Assembly: GCA_031276485.1 (NCBI GenBank)
Contig: JAISMY010000042.1
Span: 1 to 55,599 of the forward strand
Reading direction: 5' to 3'
Origin: Desulfovibrio sp.
GTDB lineage: Bacteria > Desulfobacterota > Desulfovibrionia > Desulfovibrionales > Desulfovibrionaceae
DNA length: 55,599 nt
Shown here: piece by piece, positions 37,663 through 46,072 of the stretch
How positions within the stretch are numbered: position 1 is the first letter of the stretch
Layout of the letters: every line of letters begins with the position of its first letter
Program-made: the position numbers and the translations under genes
The notes under the pieces: model-generated
Seen by the model: only the letters and a program-made list of their open reading frames with translations
What the model was told of the DNA's origin: nothing
The model's database searches: none

Positions 37663-38880
37663 TCAAGATGAAGTTTTCGCTTCGCTCTTGCTGAAGAGTA
37701 TGCCCTTATGCCCGGCTACGGCGCTTTTGCCGCCGGGAAAGCGATGCGTCGCAGGGCCGCGCCCGGCCTGCAGGGGGGCATCCAGCGCGGCCAGGGAAAA
37801 AAAACGCGCCTGTCCCGGTCCGAGCGCGTCCAGAATACGCTTGTACAGGCGCAGGCGCACGGCCTTGGGCAGAGCCTCAAGACGCCGGCGTTCGATAAAA
37901 ATACCCTCACTGCCCGCTGCCGGCCGGACCGATGCGGCGGACGGCTCCGGCGGTCCCGCCGGGCCCGCCGCGTCCGGTGAACTTTGCCGTCCAGGCGAAC
38001 GCCGCGAACCCGCCGGGGCAGACGGGAGGACGTCTGCCGCGGCGGCGGCCGTCAGGGCCGCGAAATACTCCCTGTCCACCTCTCCCTGCATGTGCAGCGC
38101 CGTGATCGCGCGCAAAAACGCAGGGTTTTCGGCTGTCGGCAAAGGCAGGATGTCCATGCGCACACGGTTGCGGAAAAAGCGCCTGTCCGTGTTGCTTTCG
38201 TCGTGCAATGCCCTAATTCCCAACGTCTTCAGAAAATTCTCGATATCCGCGCGCGGCGTGTACAGCAAAGGCCGCACCAGCGAACGCTCCGCGTCGGAGG
38301 CCCGCATGCCCGCAAGCCCCGGCCAGCCTGCCCCGCGAATAAGACGCATAAGGACATCTTCCGCCAGATCATTGTTGTTGTGCCCCAGGGCTATGATATC
38401 CGCGCCGCTTTCCGCGGCCGCTCCGGCCAAAAAGGCATAGCGGGCCGCCCTGGCCTTTTCTTCCAGCCCGCGGGCCGCCCCGGCCTTTTTTCCCAGTCCG
38501 CCGGAGCCCCCGTCGCCTGCCTCTCCACCGCCCACGTCCTGTCTGCCGACATGACAGGCAATCCCGGCATGCGCGCAGAAGCGCCGGCAATACTCCGCCT
38601 CGGCGGCGGAAGACGGGCGCAGCATGTGGTCCAGGTGGGCAGCGAGCAGCGTAAAGCCGGCCTTGCGGCGGAGCAGGCTCAGGACAAGCAGCAGGGCCGT
38701 GGAATCCGCGCCCCCCGAAAAGGCGACCAGCAGCCGCTTCGCGCCCAGGCGCAAGCCCGGAATGTTCTCCATAAAACGCAGAATATTGAGACAGAAATGC
38801 GCTTCCCGCGCGGGCAGGTCCCGCAGGTCCGCGGGCAGGTCGGGAAGGTCGCCGGGCAGGTCGGGAAGGTCGCCGGGCAT
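37663..38880 (-). CDS. tilS: tRNA(Ile)-lysidine synthetase
   Basis: N-type ATP pyrophosphatase converting C34 of tRNA-Ile(CAU) to lysidine. The PP-loop is VAFSGGADSTALL, followed by AAHLDHMLRPSSAAEAEYCR and ALGHNNNDLAEDVLMRLIRG. The frame opens at 38880 with a proline/aspartate repeat (PGDLPDLPGDLPDLPADLRD) encoded by three 21-bp DNA repeats (38814-38876). No ribosome site precedes it. The family fold begins near MENIPGLRLGAKRLLVAFSG (ATG 38772), so the first 36 residues may not be translated. Two extra Gly/Ala-rich stretches (about 105-130 and 290-330) lengthen the protein to 405. Confidence 0.9.
   Translation of the reverse strand: MPGDLPDLPGDLPDLPADLRDLPAREAHFCLNILRFMENIPGLRLGAKRLLVAFSGGADSTALLLVLSLLRRKAGFTLLAAHLDHMLRPSSAAEAEYCRRFCAHAGIACHVGRQDVGGGEAGDGGSGGLGKKAGAARGLEEKARAARYAFLAGAAAESGADIIALGHNNNDLAEDVLMRLIRGAGWPGLAGMRASDAERSLVRPLLYTPRADIENFLKTLGIRALHDESNTDRRFFRNRVRMDILPLPTAENPAFLRAITALHMQGEVDREYFAALTAAAAADVLPSAPAGSRRSPGRQSSPDAAGPAGPPEPSAASVRPAAGSEGIFIERRRLEALPKAVRLRLYKRILDALGPGQARFFSLAALDAPLQAGRGPATHRFPGGKSAVAGHKGILFSKSEAKTSS
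38814..38876 (+). repeat. 21-bp tandem repeat at the tilS 5' end
   Basis: Three units. The second and third (38835-38855 and 38856-38876) are identical, GCAGGTCGGGAAGGTCGCCG plus G. The first differs at a few bases. On the minus strand they encode the LPDLPGD repeat. Confidence 0.8.
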
Positions 38881-38932
38881 GCAAGGAGAAAAGCTAAAGG
38901 GATGGTTTGAAAGTTGCGGGTACTTTCATCAA

Positions 38933-39007
38933 AATTTCCTTTATGGTCTGAAGCCTCTCCCTTCAGGGAGCTTCCCGCTTGACGCCCGGCGAAGCCGGGC
39001 CGACCTT
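38933..39007 (+). repeat. Family D REP-like element, copy 2
   Basis: Starts AATTTCCTTTATGGTCTGAA and has CTCCCT-TC-AGGGAG and GCCCGGC-GAA-GCCGGGC hairpins. It differs from copy 1 (32848-32922) at only a few positions over 75 bp. It lies in the gap between the unknown gene at 39119 and tilS. The rest of that gap (39008-39118) holds only a further AGGGAG hairpin and no gene. Confidence 0.7.
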
Positions 39008-39118
39008 CCCGGTAACCCCTTCCTTCAGGGAGGGGGCAATCCACCCGTCTCCTCTCCGCCGGGACGGAGTCGGTCGGCGGATGGAGTCGGCCGTGGATTG
39101 AAACATATTTGAAACGCT

Positions 39119-39454
39119 TTAAAAGGTGATGCCGAGGTCCGTAAGCATCTCCTCAAGGTATTTGATCATATAGTTGCGCAGGGGTTCCGGGGCAAAGGCC
39201 ACGCATTCGCAGGTTATACGCCCGAGACCGCGCACCAGCAGTTCCATGTGGATGCTGCCGCCTCCCACTTCCAAAGCAAGGCAGTACGGTCCGCATTCCT
39301 GCAGATGGTCTGTCTGCACGCGGGAGAGCATGCGTTCGGGAACCGGCAGGCGGTAGATGCCCTCCAACCCGGCCTGCAGCTTTAAATCAAGCAACCTGGC
39401 GTTGACGGCGGCGATGTCCTTTTCGTCCAGTTGGTCTATGCTGTAAGTTCTCAT
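39119..39454 (-). CDS. Unknown small protein downstream of hemA
   Basis: I do not recognise a family. From ATG 39454 it has 111 residues (MRTYSIDQLDEKDIAAVNAR), soluble, no signal peptide, with four Cys (at ECGPYC and TCEC). The fold looks alpha/beta, with VGGGSIHMELLVRGLGRITC as strands. A TTG at 39475 would overlap the hemA stop. It is on the same strand as hemA, 17 bases downstream, so it is probably co-transcribed with the haem/cytochrome genes. Confidence 0.75.
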   Translation of the reverse strand: MRTYSIDQLDEKDIAAVNARLLDLKLQAGLEGIYRLPVPERMLSRVQTDHLQECGPYCLALEVGGGSIHMELLVRGLGRITCECVAFAPEPLRNYMIKYLEEMLTDLGITF

Positions 39455-39471
39455 GGCGTCTCGTGTTTCTT

Positions 39472-40869
39472 TCAATCCGCGCCCGGCTCCGCATGCGGGC
39501 CGGCGCCCTCCCGGCGGCTTGGAGTCGGAGGAAAGCGTTCCGCGGGCGCAGAGGCTGACGACCTCCGGCCGGCGACGCGCAATGTATCAGGCGTACATTC
39601 CTTGTCAAGGTTGAAGACGTCGCGCACCGCGGCGATGTGCGCATCACCCGCGGCGCCTCTGCCGGGGTAGCGGTCCCTGAGATACATAAGCGGCTCATGG
39701 TTGAGTTTTCCCGCCAGCGAGAGAAAAGCCGCCTTCAGGATGTCGGCGCTGCCGGCGGGCAGGGGACCCAGGCGCTTCAGCGCGCGTTCCAGTTCCCGCG
39801 CGGCGATTCGTTCGCCCCGGTCCACGATGTCCACGATGGTGGGCTGAAGGTCCAGGGAACACATCCAGGCGCGGAAAATGTCTGTTTCCTCCTCTACTAT
39901 GGCCTGCCCGCGCGCGGCTTCCGCGCGCCGCCTGCCCATGTTGGCGTCGACTACTTCCCTGAGGTCGTCGATGTCGTAGAGATAGACGTTGTCGAGGCTG
40001 TTGAGCGCGGGGTCCACATCTCTGGGCACGGCGATATCGATGATAAATACCGGCCTGTTGCGGCGCCTGCGCATGATCTCGCGCATGTCCGCGGCCCTGA
40101 GTATGTGTTCCTGCGCTCCTGTGGAACTGATGACGATGTCGGTTTCCGTAAGGCGTTCGAAAAAGTCTTCAAAGGGAGCGGATTGCCCGCCGAAGGACGC
40201 AGCGAGCTGTTCGGCGCGTTCGCGCGTGCGGTTGACCACCAGCACCGAGGGCACGCCCGCGCCGACCAGGTGCGCGGCCGCAAGTTCGGCGGTTTCCCCG
40301 GCCCCTACGAGCATGGCCCGAATACCGCTCATGTCCTCGAAAATGCGCTTGGCCAGTTCCACGGCCGCGTAACTGACGGATACGGCGCCGGCGGCGGAGC
40401 CCGTTTCCGTCCTGACCCGTTTGGCTACGGAAAAGGACTTGTGCAGCAGACGGTTGAGAATACGCCCGCAGCCGCCGCGTTTCAGGGCCGTCCGGTAGGC
40501 GGCCTTGATCTGCCCGAGGATCTGCGGTTCCCCGAGGACCATGGAATCCAGACCGGCAGCCACGGCAAAGAGGTGTCCGGCGGCCGCGCGGCCGGAATGC
40601 GTGTACAGGTAGGGGCGCAGGCGTTCGGCGTCTTCACCTGCGGCCTCGGCCCAGGCCGGGACAAGATTTTGCGCAGCCGCGTCCGGGCCGCCCACGCCGA
40701 GCAGTTCCACCCGGTTGCAGGTCGACAGGGAGAAATATTCGCTGAGGGCGCCGCTCACGGCGGCGAAAAACCGCTCCTCGCGCAGGGGGTCGCTGAGCGC
40801 AAAACGCTCCCGCACCTCCACCGGAGCGGTTCTGTGATTCAAACCTACAAGATGCAGTTCGCAGTTCAT
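39472..40869 (-). CDS. hemA: Glutamyl-tRNA reductase
   Basis: First enzyme of C5 tetrapyrrole synthesis, reducing glutamyl-tRNA to glutamate-1-semialdehyde with NADPH. It has 465 residues. It begins MNCELHLVGLNHRTAPVEVR. The catalytic Cys51 is in the SLSTCNRVELL motif. NADPH binding uses MLVGAGETAELAAAHL. The C-terminal dimerisation helices follow. Its ATG overlaps the ccsA stop (ATGA), so the pair is translationally coupled. A low-complexity tail after about residue 425 is not part of the family core. Confidence 0.96.
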   Translation of the reverse strand: MNCELHLVGLNHRTAPVEVRERFALSDPLREERFFAAVSGALSEYFSLSTCNRVELLGVGGPDAAAQNLVPAWAEAAGEDAERLRPYLYTHSGRAAAGHLFAVAAGLDSMVLGEPQILGQIKAAYRTALKRGGCGRILNRLLHKSFSVAKRVRTETGSAAGAVSVSYAAVELAKRIFEDMSGIRAMLVGAGETAELAAAHLVGAGVPSVLVVNRTRERAEQLAASFGGQSAPFEDFFERLTETDIVISSTGAQEHILRAADMREIMRRRRNRPVFIIDIAVPRDVDPALNSLDNVYLYDIDDLREVVDANMGRRRAEAARGQAIVEEETDIFRAWMCSLDLQPTIVDIVDRGERIAARELERALKRLGPLPAGSADILKAAFLSLAGKLNHEPLMYLRDRYPGRGAAGDAHIAAVRDVFNLDKECTPDTLRVAGRRSSASAPAERFPPTPSRREGAGPHAEPGAD

Positions 40870-41717
40870 GTCGGAACAACACGCAGGGCGTTCAAAGAAA
40901 TTTTGATGAGTCCGGTGCTGTGGTGGGAAAGCAGGTGATCCGCAAGCAGCGAAAGCGCCGAAACGACGAAAATGACAATAGCCATGACCGCCGTTTTCCT
41001 CCCCCTGTATCCCAGGGCCGCGCGCTGGTAAAAGAGCAGCGCGTACAAAAACCAGATGAACAGGGAAAGCAGTACCTTGGGGTTTTCGGCAGCGGTGCGC
41101 AAAACGGGCGCCCACACAAAACCCGCCGTAATTCCAAGGGTGAACAGGGGGAAACCCACGGTCACGGCCGCCCGGTTGATGCGGTCGCAGCCGGTCAGCG
41201 ACGGCATGTCCAGGGTAAAGGGGGACGGCGCCATTTTCTTTTTTATCCTGCTTTCGGCGTAAATGAACAGCACCCCCGCCCCGAAGGCCATGGCCAGCAG
41301 GCCGAAGCTCAGGTACAGGGACCAGATATGCAATCCGAAAAAGAGGCCGGACAGGTGGTCCGGCAGAATGTTTTTGACCCCGGCCAGGCGCATGGAGAGC
41401 ATGTACAGCAACAGGGCCACAGGCGCGGCGGTCATGCCCAGAAAGGGCCGGCGCAGCTTGCAGCGGGCCGCGAGATACAGGACGATGACGCACCAGGCCA
41501 GGAACTGCACGTTCAGTCCCGCCGAAAGGTCCTCGCGCCCCACGCTTATGAAAGCGCACAGCAACGACACGCTGTGCAGGACGAATCCTGCCAGGGTCAG
41601 GCGTTCGGCGACCTTGCGCAGGGAGGGGCGCACGGACAGCGCGCCCATGAGAATCCCGAAGGCGCCCAAAGTATAGAGCAGAATTACGCCGACGGACAAC
41701 AGCCGTTCATAATCCAT
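40866..41717 (-). CDS. ccsA: Cytochrome c assembly protein, CcsA/HemX-like
   Basis: 283-residue polytopic membrane protein with about eight helices. The WWD-like region is weak, but the CcsA/CcmC-type pattern is seen in FGLHIWSLYLSFGLLAMAFG and the conserved His residues. Members handle haem for cytochrome c maturation or support HemA (HemX). The coupling to hemA fits the HemX role. AGGAAG precedes ATG 41717. Which role applies cannot be settled from sequence. Confidence 0.85.
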   Translation of the reverse strand: MDYERLLSVGVILLYTLGAFGILMGALSVRPSLRKVAERLTLAGFVLHSVSLLCAFISVGREDLSAGLNVQFLAWCVIVLYLAARCKLRRPFLGMTAAPVALLLYMLSMRLAGVKNILPDHLSGLFFGLHIWSLYLSFGLLAMAFGAGVLFIYAESRIKKKMAPSPFTLDMPSLTGCDRINRAAVTVGFPLFTLGITAGFVWAPVLRTAAENPKVLLSLFIWFLYALLFYQRAALGYRGRKTAVMAIVIFVVSALSLLADHLLSHHSTGLIKISLNALRVVPT

Positions 41718-41742
41718 CAGAACTTCCTGTTATTCGGATTTC

Positions 41743-41912
41743 AGGGAAACGCTGATTATTGCTCCGCCGAATAAACATTGCCGAACCCGGGGGACATATC
41801 TTTTATGCGGAGTGCGCTGTTTACGCTAATCGCGGCAAGCTTTAATCGGGGGATCAATAAATGCGGAAAAGGCAGAAGACATCAAGACGGATTCTTCGCT
41901 GCGCCCGGAATG
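41743..41912 (+). repeat. Family C element, half copy, interrupted by family A
   Basis: CAGGGAAACGCTGAT, then TA, the family A element, TA, then AATGCGGAAAAGGCAGAAGA and GACGGATTCTTCGCTGCG. The second arm of the palindrome is absent. The uninterrupted version is at 55466-55520. Confidence 0.75.
41759..41857 (+). mobile_element. Family A 99-bp MITE, inserted in a family C element
   Basis: TTGCTCCGCCGAATAAACAT to TTTAATCGGGGGATCAA, flanked by TA at 41757-41758 and 41858-41859. The unoccupied site at 55475-55490 reads GCCGAT-TA-AATGCGGAAA, where this copy reads GCTGAT-TA-element-TA-AATGCGGAAA. It is the closest copy to the apparent consensus. Confidence 0.9.
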
Positions 41913-42117
41913 ACAAAAAAAGTATGGAGCAAAAAACAGGAAAAAGCAAGGTGACTTTTCAGCCATAATCCCATACGCATAACTGCGTTGCGCCCGCAAT
42001 CCGGCGCGGCAGTGTTTTTCGGCCCCACGGCCGGCGCCGCCGGAAGGCGGAACTGCGCAGCCTCCCGCAAACCCGGCGCAGAGGGCGACGGTCCGGCAAA
42101 GACTCGGAGACGGGGCA

Positions 42118-43149
42118 ATGGCCAGAATTTTTTACGGTGTTCAGGGTGACGCCAACGGGCACATCAACCGTTCCCTGTCCGTTGCGGAACTGCTTTCCGG
42201 CCACGAAGTGCTGTTCGCGGGCGGCGGGGCGGCCGCGCGGGCGCGGGACGCCGGCTTCGCCTTTGAGGAACTGCCGCTTGTCGGTATGCAGGTGCGCGAC
42301 AACTCCGTGCAATGGGCGCCGACCATCGCCGATTTCATCGTCAAACGCGCTGCCGCAAGACACTGGGTTAGGCGACTCAAACAAATCATCACGGCCTTTG
42401 ATCCCGACCTGATTCTCACGGACAACGAATATTTTACCCCGCGCGCGGCAAAGGCTCTGGGCAGACCCTGCTACAGCCTCGACCACCAGCACGTGCTGAG
42501 TAGAACCCGCTGCACGCCGCCGCCGGGGCAGACAATCCCCAGACTCACGGCTACAGGCATCATGCGTTTTTTTCTGCCGGGGCTGCAGGGATGCCTGATA
42601 GTTTCCTTTCACCGCCCCCCGCTTGTCAACCCGCGCAACGATGCGATTTTCGGCACAATTCCGCGCCCCGACGCCTTGGCCGCGCGGCCGGAAAACGGAG
42701 AACACGCCCTCATGTATGTGCCCGGATGCGATACGGACAAAATCAGAAAACTGTTCGGCCGGCGCAAGCGTGAATACCGCATTTACGGCCTGGGAGAACA
42801 GCCGGGGCAGGGAAATCTCATCTTTCGCAAGCCCGGCAGGAGACGCTTTCTTGAAGATTTTGCCGCGGCGGCGTATGTAGTCTCCTGCGGAGGCCACGGT
42901 CTGCTGACTGAAGCCCTGCTTTTCGGCAAGCCCTGCCTCCTGTTTCCGGGCCGCTTTTTGTACGAGCAGTTCTGGAACTGCCATTTCGTTCAGGAAAAAG
43001 GCTTCGGGCGGTATTATACCGGTTTCGGCATTGATCCGAAAGAAGTGGACGCTTTTGAAGCTTCGCTGGATGCCTGCCGAACGCGCATCGCGGCTGAGGA
43101 CTGCGACGGCCGGACACAGTTGAAAGCGCATCTGGAGAGTTTGTTATGA
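42118..43149 (+). CDS. MJ1255/VC2487-type glycosyltransferase
   Basis: GT-B fold protein of 343 residues, related to UDP-glycosyltransferases. It begins MARIFYGVQGDANGHINRSL, where the GxGHxxR pattern binds acceptor or donor. The C-terminal donor site is VVSCGGHGLLTEALLFGKPC, then FEQ-like FLYEQFWNCHFVQEKGFG. The substrate is unknown. GGAG lies eight bases before ATG 42118. It is first of four same-strand genes that look like a surface-glycan set. Confidence 0.8.
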   Translation: MARIFYGVQGDANGHINRSLSVAELLSGHEVLFAGGGAAARARDAGFAFEELPLVGMQVRDNSVQWAPTIADFIVKRAAARHWVRRLKQIITAFDPDLILTDNEYFTPRAAKALGRPCYSLDHQHVLSRTRCTPPPGQTIPRLTATGIMRFFLPGLQGCLIVSFHRPPLVNPRNDAIFGTIPRPDALAARPENGEHALMYVPGCDTDKIRKLFGRRKREYRIYGLGEQPGQGNLIFRKPGRRRFLEDFAAAAYVVSCGGHGLLTEALLFGKPCLLFPGRFLYEQFWNCHFVQEKGFGRYYTGFGIDPKEVDAFEASLDACRTRIAAEDCDGRTQLKAHLESLL

Positions 43150-43307
43150 TTGAACAAACGGGCCGGCGTGAGGGCGGTGAAAGGAGTGGGGTCGGGAGAA
43201 ATCATTTTTCCCGGCCGGAATCGGCCTGAGCAGGCGCAAGGCCGCTCCGGCCGATTCCCGGCGGGATTCGGGACGGAATCCCGGCTCCGGAGGCGTATAA
43301 AATCAAC
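43150..43307. other. Gap within the glycan cluster
   Basis: 158 bases. It contains short G/C-rich palindromic stretches (GGCCGGAATC...GATTCCCGGC) and no gene or clear promoter. Confidence 0.4.
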
Positions 43308-43328
43308 ATGTTTCCCCAAGGAACAGGG

Positions 43329-44543
43329 ATGACCGGAAAAGCCGTCGTCGCACCCGGCGTTGTTTTGAAAAATGCCCTTAAAATCCTGACCCGTCCGTGG
43401 ATGCTTACGCGCCTGGCACGTCTGGAAGCCGACAAACTCTTCTTTGACCTGTTGCACCGCAACCCCGGCGACGGCCGGGCCGCGGGTATCCGCCAGCTTT
43501 CCGTCCGCATCACGGACCGCTGCAACCTGCGCTGCCACACCTGCGGGCAATGGGGCGACAAAGGATTTCTGCGCGGCGCGGCGTTGCGGGAACTGACCGC
43601 CCGCGAGCTTCCGCCCGAACGCTATCTCGCGCTTCTGGACGATCTGGCCGCGCACGGACACCGCCCCACGGTCTATCTTTGGGGCGGCGAACCCATGCTC
43701 TACAGGGGTAGCCTGGACATTCTGGAACACGCGACCCGCCTGCGCATGCCCGCGATGATCGCCACCAACGGCACAGGACTGGAAGGGGCGGCCGAACGGA
43801 TCACGGCCATGCCCATGCTTCTGCTTCAGGTCTCCGTTGACGGGCACGATGCGGCAACGCACAACGCGGCCAGACCGGCGGCGGGCAAAGGCGACAATTT
43901 CCGCGCCGTCCGTGAAGGTCTTGCCGCCGTCAACGCGGAAAAGGCCCGCCGAAAAAGCAAACTCCCGCTCACGGCCGCGCTCACCACCGTTTCCACCGCC
44001 AACGCGCAGCACCTGCTGGACATTTACGAAGCTTTCAGGGATTCCGTCGATCTCTTTGTATTTTATCTTTCCTGGTGGATAGACGAAGCCTCGGCCGAAG
44101 CCCACGACGCCGATTTCACGCGGCGCTTCGGTTTTACTCCCAAACTGCACAGGGGCTGGATCGGCGACTGGGTGAACAAAGATGCAAAGTCCCTCGCGGA
44201 GCAGCTTCAGGAGTTGGAACGCCGTTCGGCGGGGCCGGCCGCGCCCGCCGTCAACATCCTTCCCCGTCTCACAGCGGCCGGCGACCTGCGCGAATACTAC
44301 GGCAACCACGCGGCAACCTTCGGGTTTGACCGCTGCATATCCATCTTTCGCGCCGTGGAGCTTGATTCCGACGGCGGCATGTCGCCCTGCCGGGACTACC
44401 ACGACTATGTTGTCGGCAACGTGCGCGGGGCGACCGTCACTGAACTCTGGAACAACGCGAGATACCGGGCCTTTCGCGCAAGTTTGTGCAAAGACGGCCT
44501 GATGCCGGTGTGTACCCGCTGTTGCGGGCTGATGGGGTACTGA
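43329..44543 (+). CDS. Radical SAM protein with C-terminal SPASM-like cysteines
   Basis: 404 residues from ATG 43329 (AAGGA seven bases upstream; ATG 43308 would add seven). The SAM-cleaving cluster is in RITDRCNLRCHTCGQWG. The SAM pocket shows YLWGGEPMLYRGSLDIL and MIATNGTGL. C-terminal cysteines occur in FDRCISIF, MSPCRDYHDYVVGNV and CTRCCG, the pattern of an auxiliary cluster (SPASM) domain. The linker LTELWNNARYRAF-like VTELWNNARYRAFRASLC is typical. Substrate is unknown; neighbours suggest a sugar or a glycan-linked peptide. It is not HpnH-like in its Cys context. Confidence 0.85.
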   Translation: MTGKAVVAPGVVLKNALKILTRPWMLTRLARLEADKLFFDLLHRNPGDGRAAGIRQLSVRITDRCNLRCHTCGQWGDKGFLRGAALRELTARELPPERYLALLDDLAAHGHRPTVYLWGGEPMLYRGSLDILEHATRLRMPAMIATNGTGLEGAAERITAMPMLLLQVSVDGHDAATHNAARPAAGKGDNFRAVREGLAAVNAEKARRKSKLPLTAALTTVSTANAQHLLDIYEAFRDSVDLFVFYLSWWIDEASAEAHDADFTRRFGFTPKLHRGWIGDWVNKDAKSLAEQLQELERRSAGPAAPAVNILPRLTAAGDLREYYGNHAATFGFDRCISIFRAVELDSDGGMSPCRDYHDYVVGNVRGATVTELWNNARYRAFRASLCKDGLMPVCTRCCGLMGY

Positions 44544-44653
44544 GCCGCATGCGGGGCGCTTCAGTCCACAGCCGGCCGCCGGCCGACCCCGACCCGGCGG
44601 ACGGGCGCCGGGGGGACTGCGCCCCCCCTGAAGTAAACGGCTGCCGGAAAGGT

Positions 44654-46072
44654 ATGCCCGGCCGGGCGGGGCGCGGGGCGGGAAGCCCCCTGAAGGGAGA
44701 AGCTTCAGACCATAAAGAGAGTTCAGGCGAACCGGCGCACGTCCGGACGGCTTATGTCTCCCTCTGGCTGCCCCTGGCCTCGGAAACCTTTATCTATTAC
44801 GAGGCGGAAGCGCTGCGCGACCGCGGTTTTCCCGTCCGCGGGTTCAGCCTGTACGGTCCCTGCGGCAAGGGGCTCGGGCCTCGGTTGCGGCACGGCAGGC
44901 TGCCCGTGGAACATTTCGGCGCGGCGTCCCTGTTGCGCGTCTGCGCCGCCGTGATCCGGGGCATGGTCGCCCGGCCCCGCGCGGGAATCGGGATATTCCG
45001 GGATATACTTTTCCGCCGCAGGCGGGACGCTGAACAACAACTGGAAAACACCTGGGCGGTTCTCTGCGGTTTTTATCTGGCCGAACGCTGCAAGGCTCTG
45101 AACATCGGACATCTCCACGCGGCATGGGCCTGCGGTCCGGCCTCGGCCGTTTGGACGGCGTCCCGTCTCACCGGGATTCCCTTTTCCATGAACTGCCTTG
45201 CCGGAGATATCCGCCCGCCGGACGGGGCGTTGGCCGAAAAACTGGAAGCCGCCGTCTTTGCGCGCGTCGACGCCTCGCACAATCTCCCCTATCTTGCTGA
45301 ATTCAACCCGCGAGGCGCCGCGGCCGGAAAACATCATCTGGTCTACAATGTAAGTACCCTGCCTTCGGAACGCACGGCTGACGCGCCCCTGCGTCCGCCC
45401 CTGCGTCTGCTGGCCGTCGGCCGTCTGGTGGAAACCAAGGGCTTTCAGTATGCCGTAGATGCGCTCAAGATCGCGCGCGACGGAGGTCTGGAGGCTGAAC
45501 TCACCGTGGCCGGCTCCGGCCCGTGGGAGAAAAAGCTCAAACAGCGGGCAAAGAAGGCGGGACTGGAAACCGTGACGCATTTTCCCGGCTTTGTCGCCCA
45601 TGAGGACTTGCCGGAACTGCTGCTTGCCGCGGACATCTTTCTCATGCCCTGCTGCCTGGCCGGGGGCAGCGGCAAAGGCGACGGTCTGCCTACGGTGATC
45701 ATGGAAGCCCTGAGTCACGGCCTGCCTGTGATAAGTACGCCGGTCTCCGGCGTGGGCGATGTGATCCGCCACGGCGAAACAGGGCTGCTTGTGCCTGAAC
45801 GCGATGCCGCCGCCCTGGCCGATGCCGTGCGCGCGCTGGCTTCCGACCGCCCCGGCGCGCTGCGCATGGCCGCACGGGGGCGTGCGCTGGTCAGGGAAAT
45901 GTTTGATACGGATGCCAACCTCAAGCGGCTTGCGGCGCTCTTTGACGCAAGCGCCGGGCATAAGGGAAACGCCGAACAGGCGGCGTTCCGTCCCAAACGC
46001 GGTCTGGACTCCGCCCCTGACCCCGCCGGGGCCGGCGCGGGCCGGCGCCCCTCCTCCCGGACAGCGCCGTGA
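44654..46072 (+). CDS. Glycosyltransferase family 4 protein
   Basis: GT-B retaining glycosyltransferase. The acceptor half begins RTAYVSLWLPLASETFIYYE (a WcaC/AmsK-type start) and has HLHAAWACGPASAVWTASRL. The donor half has RLLAVGRLVETKGFQYAVDA and the E-x7-E region DGLPTVIMEALSHGLPVIST. The start is uncertain. ATG 44654 (GGAAAGG just upstream) places a family D repeat inside the first 25 codons (SPLKGEASDHKESSGE), and the conserved fold begins only at about residue 33. Earlier ATGs overlap or abut the radical SAM gene. The end overlaps the next gene by GTGA. Confidence 0.85.
   Translation: MPGRAGRGAGSPLKGEASDHKESSGEPAHVRTAYVSLWLPLASETFIYYEAEALRDRGFPVRGFSLYGPCGKGLGPRLRHGRLPVEHFGAASLLRVCAAVIRGMVARPRAGIGIFRDILFRRRRDAEQQLENTWAVLCGFYLAERCKALNIGHLHAAWACGPASAVWTASRLTGIPFSMNCLAGDIRPPDGALAEKLEAAVFARVDASHNLPYLAEFNPRGAAAGKHHLVYNVSTLPSERTADAPLRPPLRLLAVGRLVETKGFQYAVDALKIARDGGLEAELTVAGSGPWEKKLKQRAKKAGLETVTHFPGFVAHEDLPELLLAADIFLMPCCLAGGSGKGDGLPTVIMEALSHGLPVISTPVSGVGDVIRHGETGLLVPERDAAALADAVRALASDRPGALRMAARGRALVREMFDTDANLKRLAALFDASAGHKGNAEQAAFRPKRGLDSAPDPAGAGAGRRPSSRTAP
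44679..44721 (-). repeat. Family D element, copy 3, inside the GT4 reading frame
   Basis: On the minus strand TTTATGGTCTGAAGCTTCTC, then CCTTCAGGGGGCTTCCCG. It is translated in the GT4 frame as SPLKGEASDHKES. Confidence 0.6.

Larger units (their letters stand above)
41718..42117. other. Divergent intergenic region ccsA / glycosyltransferase
   Basis: 400 bases without a gene. 41743-41912 is half of a family C element carrying a family A insertion. The remaining 200 bases before ATG 42118 include the GGAG ribosome site and no clear promoter. Confidence 0.6.

Noticed and set aside
39472-41559. A 695-residue frame that would make hemA a fusion with upstream sequence
   Set aside because: The first 230 codons are the ccsA gene read in the wrong frame. 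HemA begins at ATG 40869, and ccsA in its own frame is a clean membrane protein.
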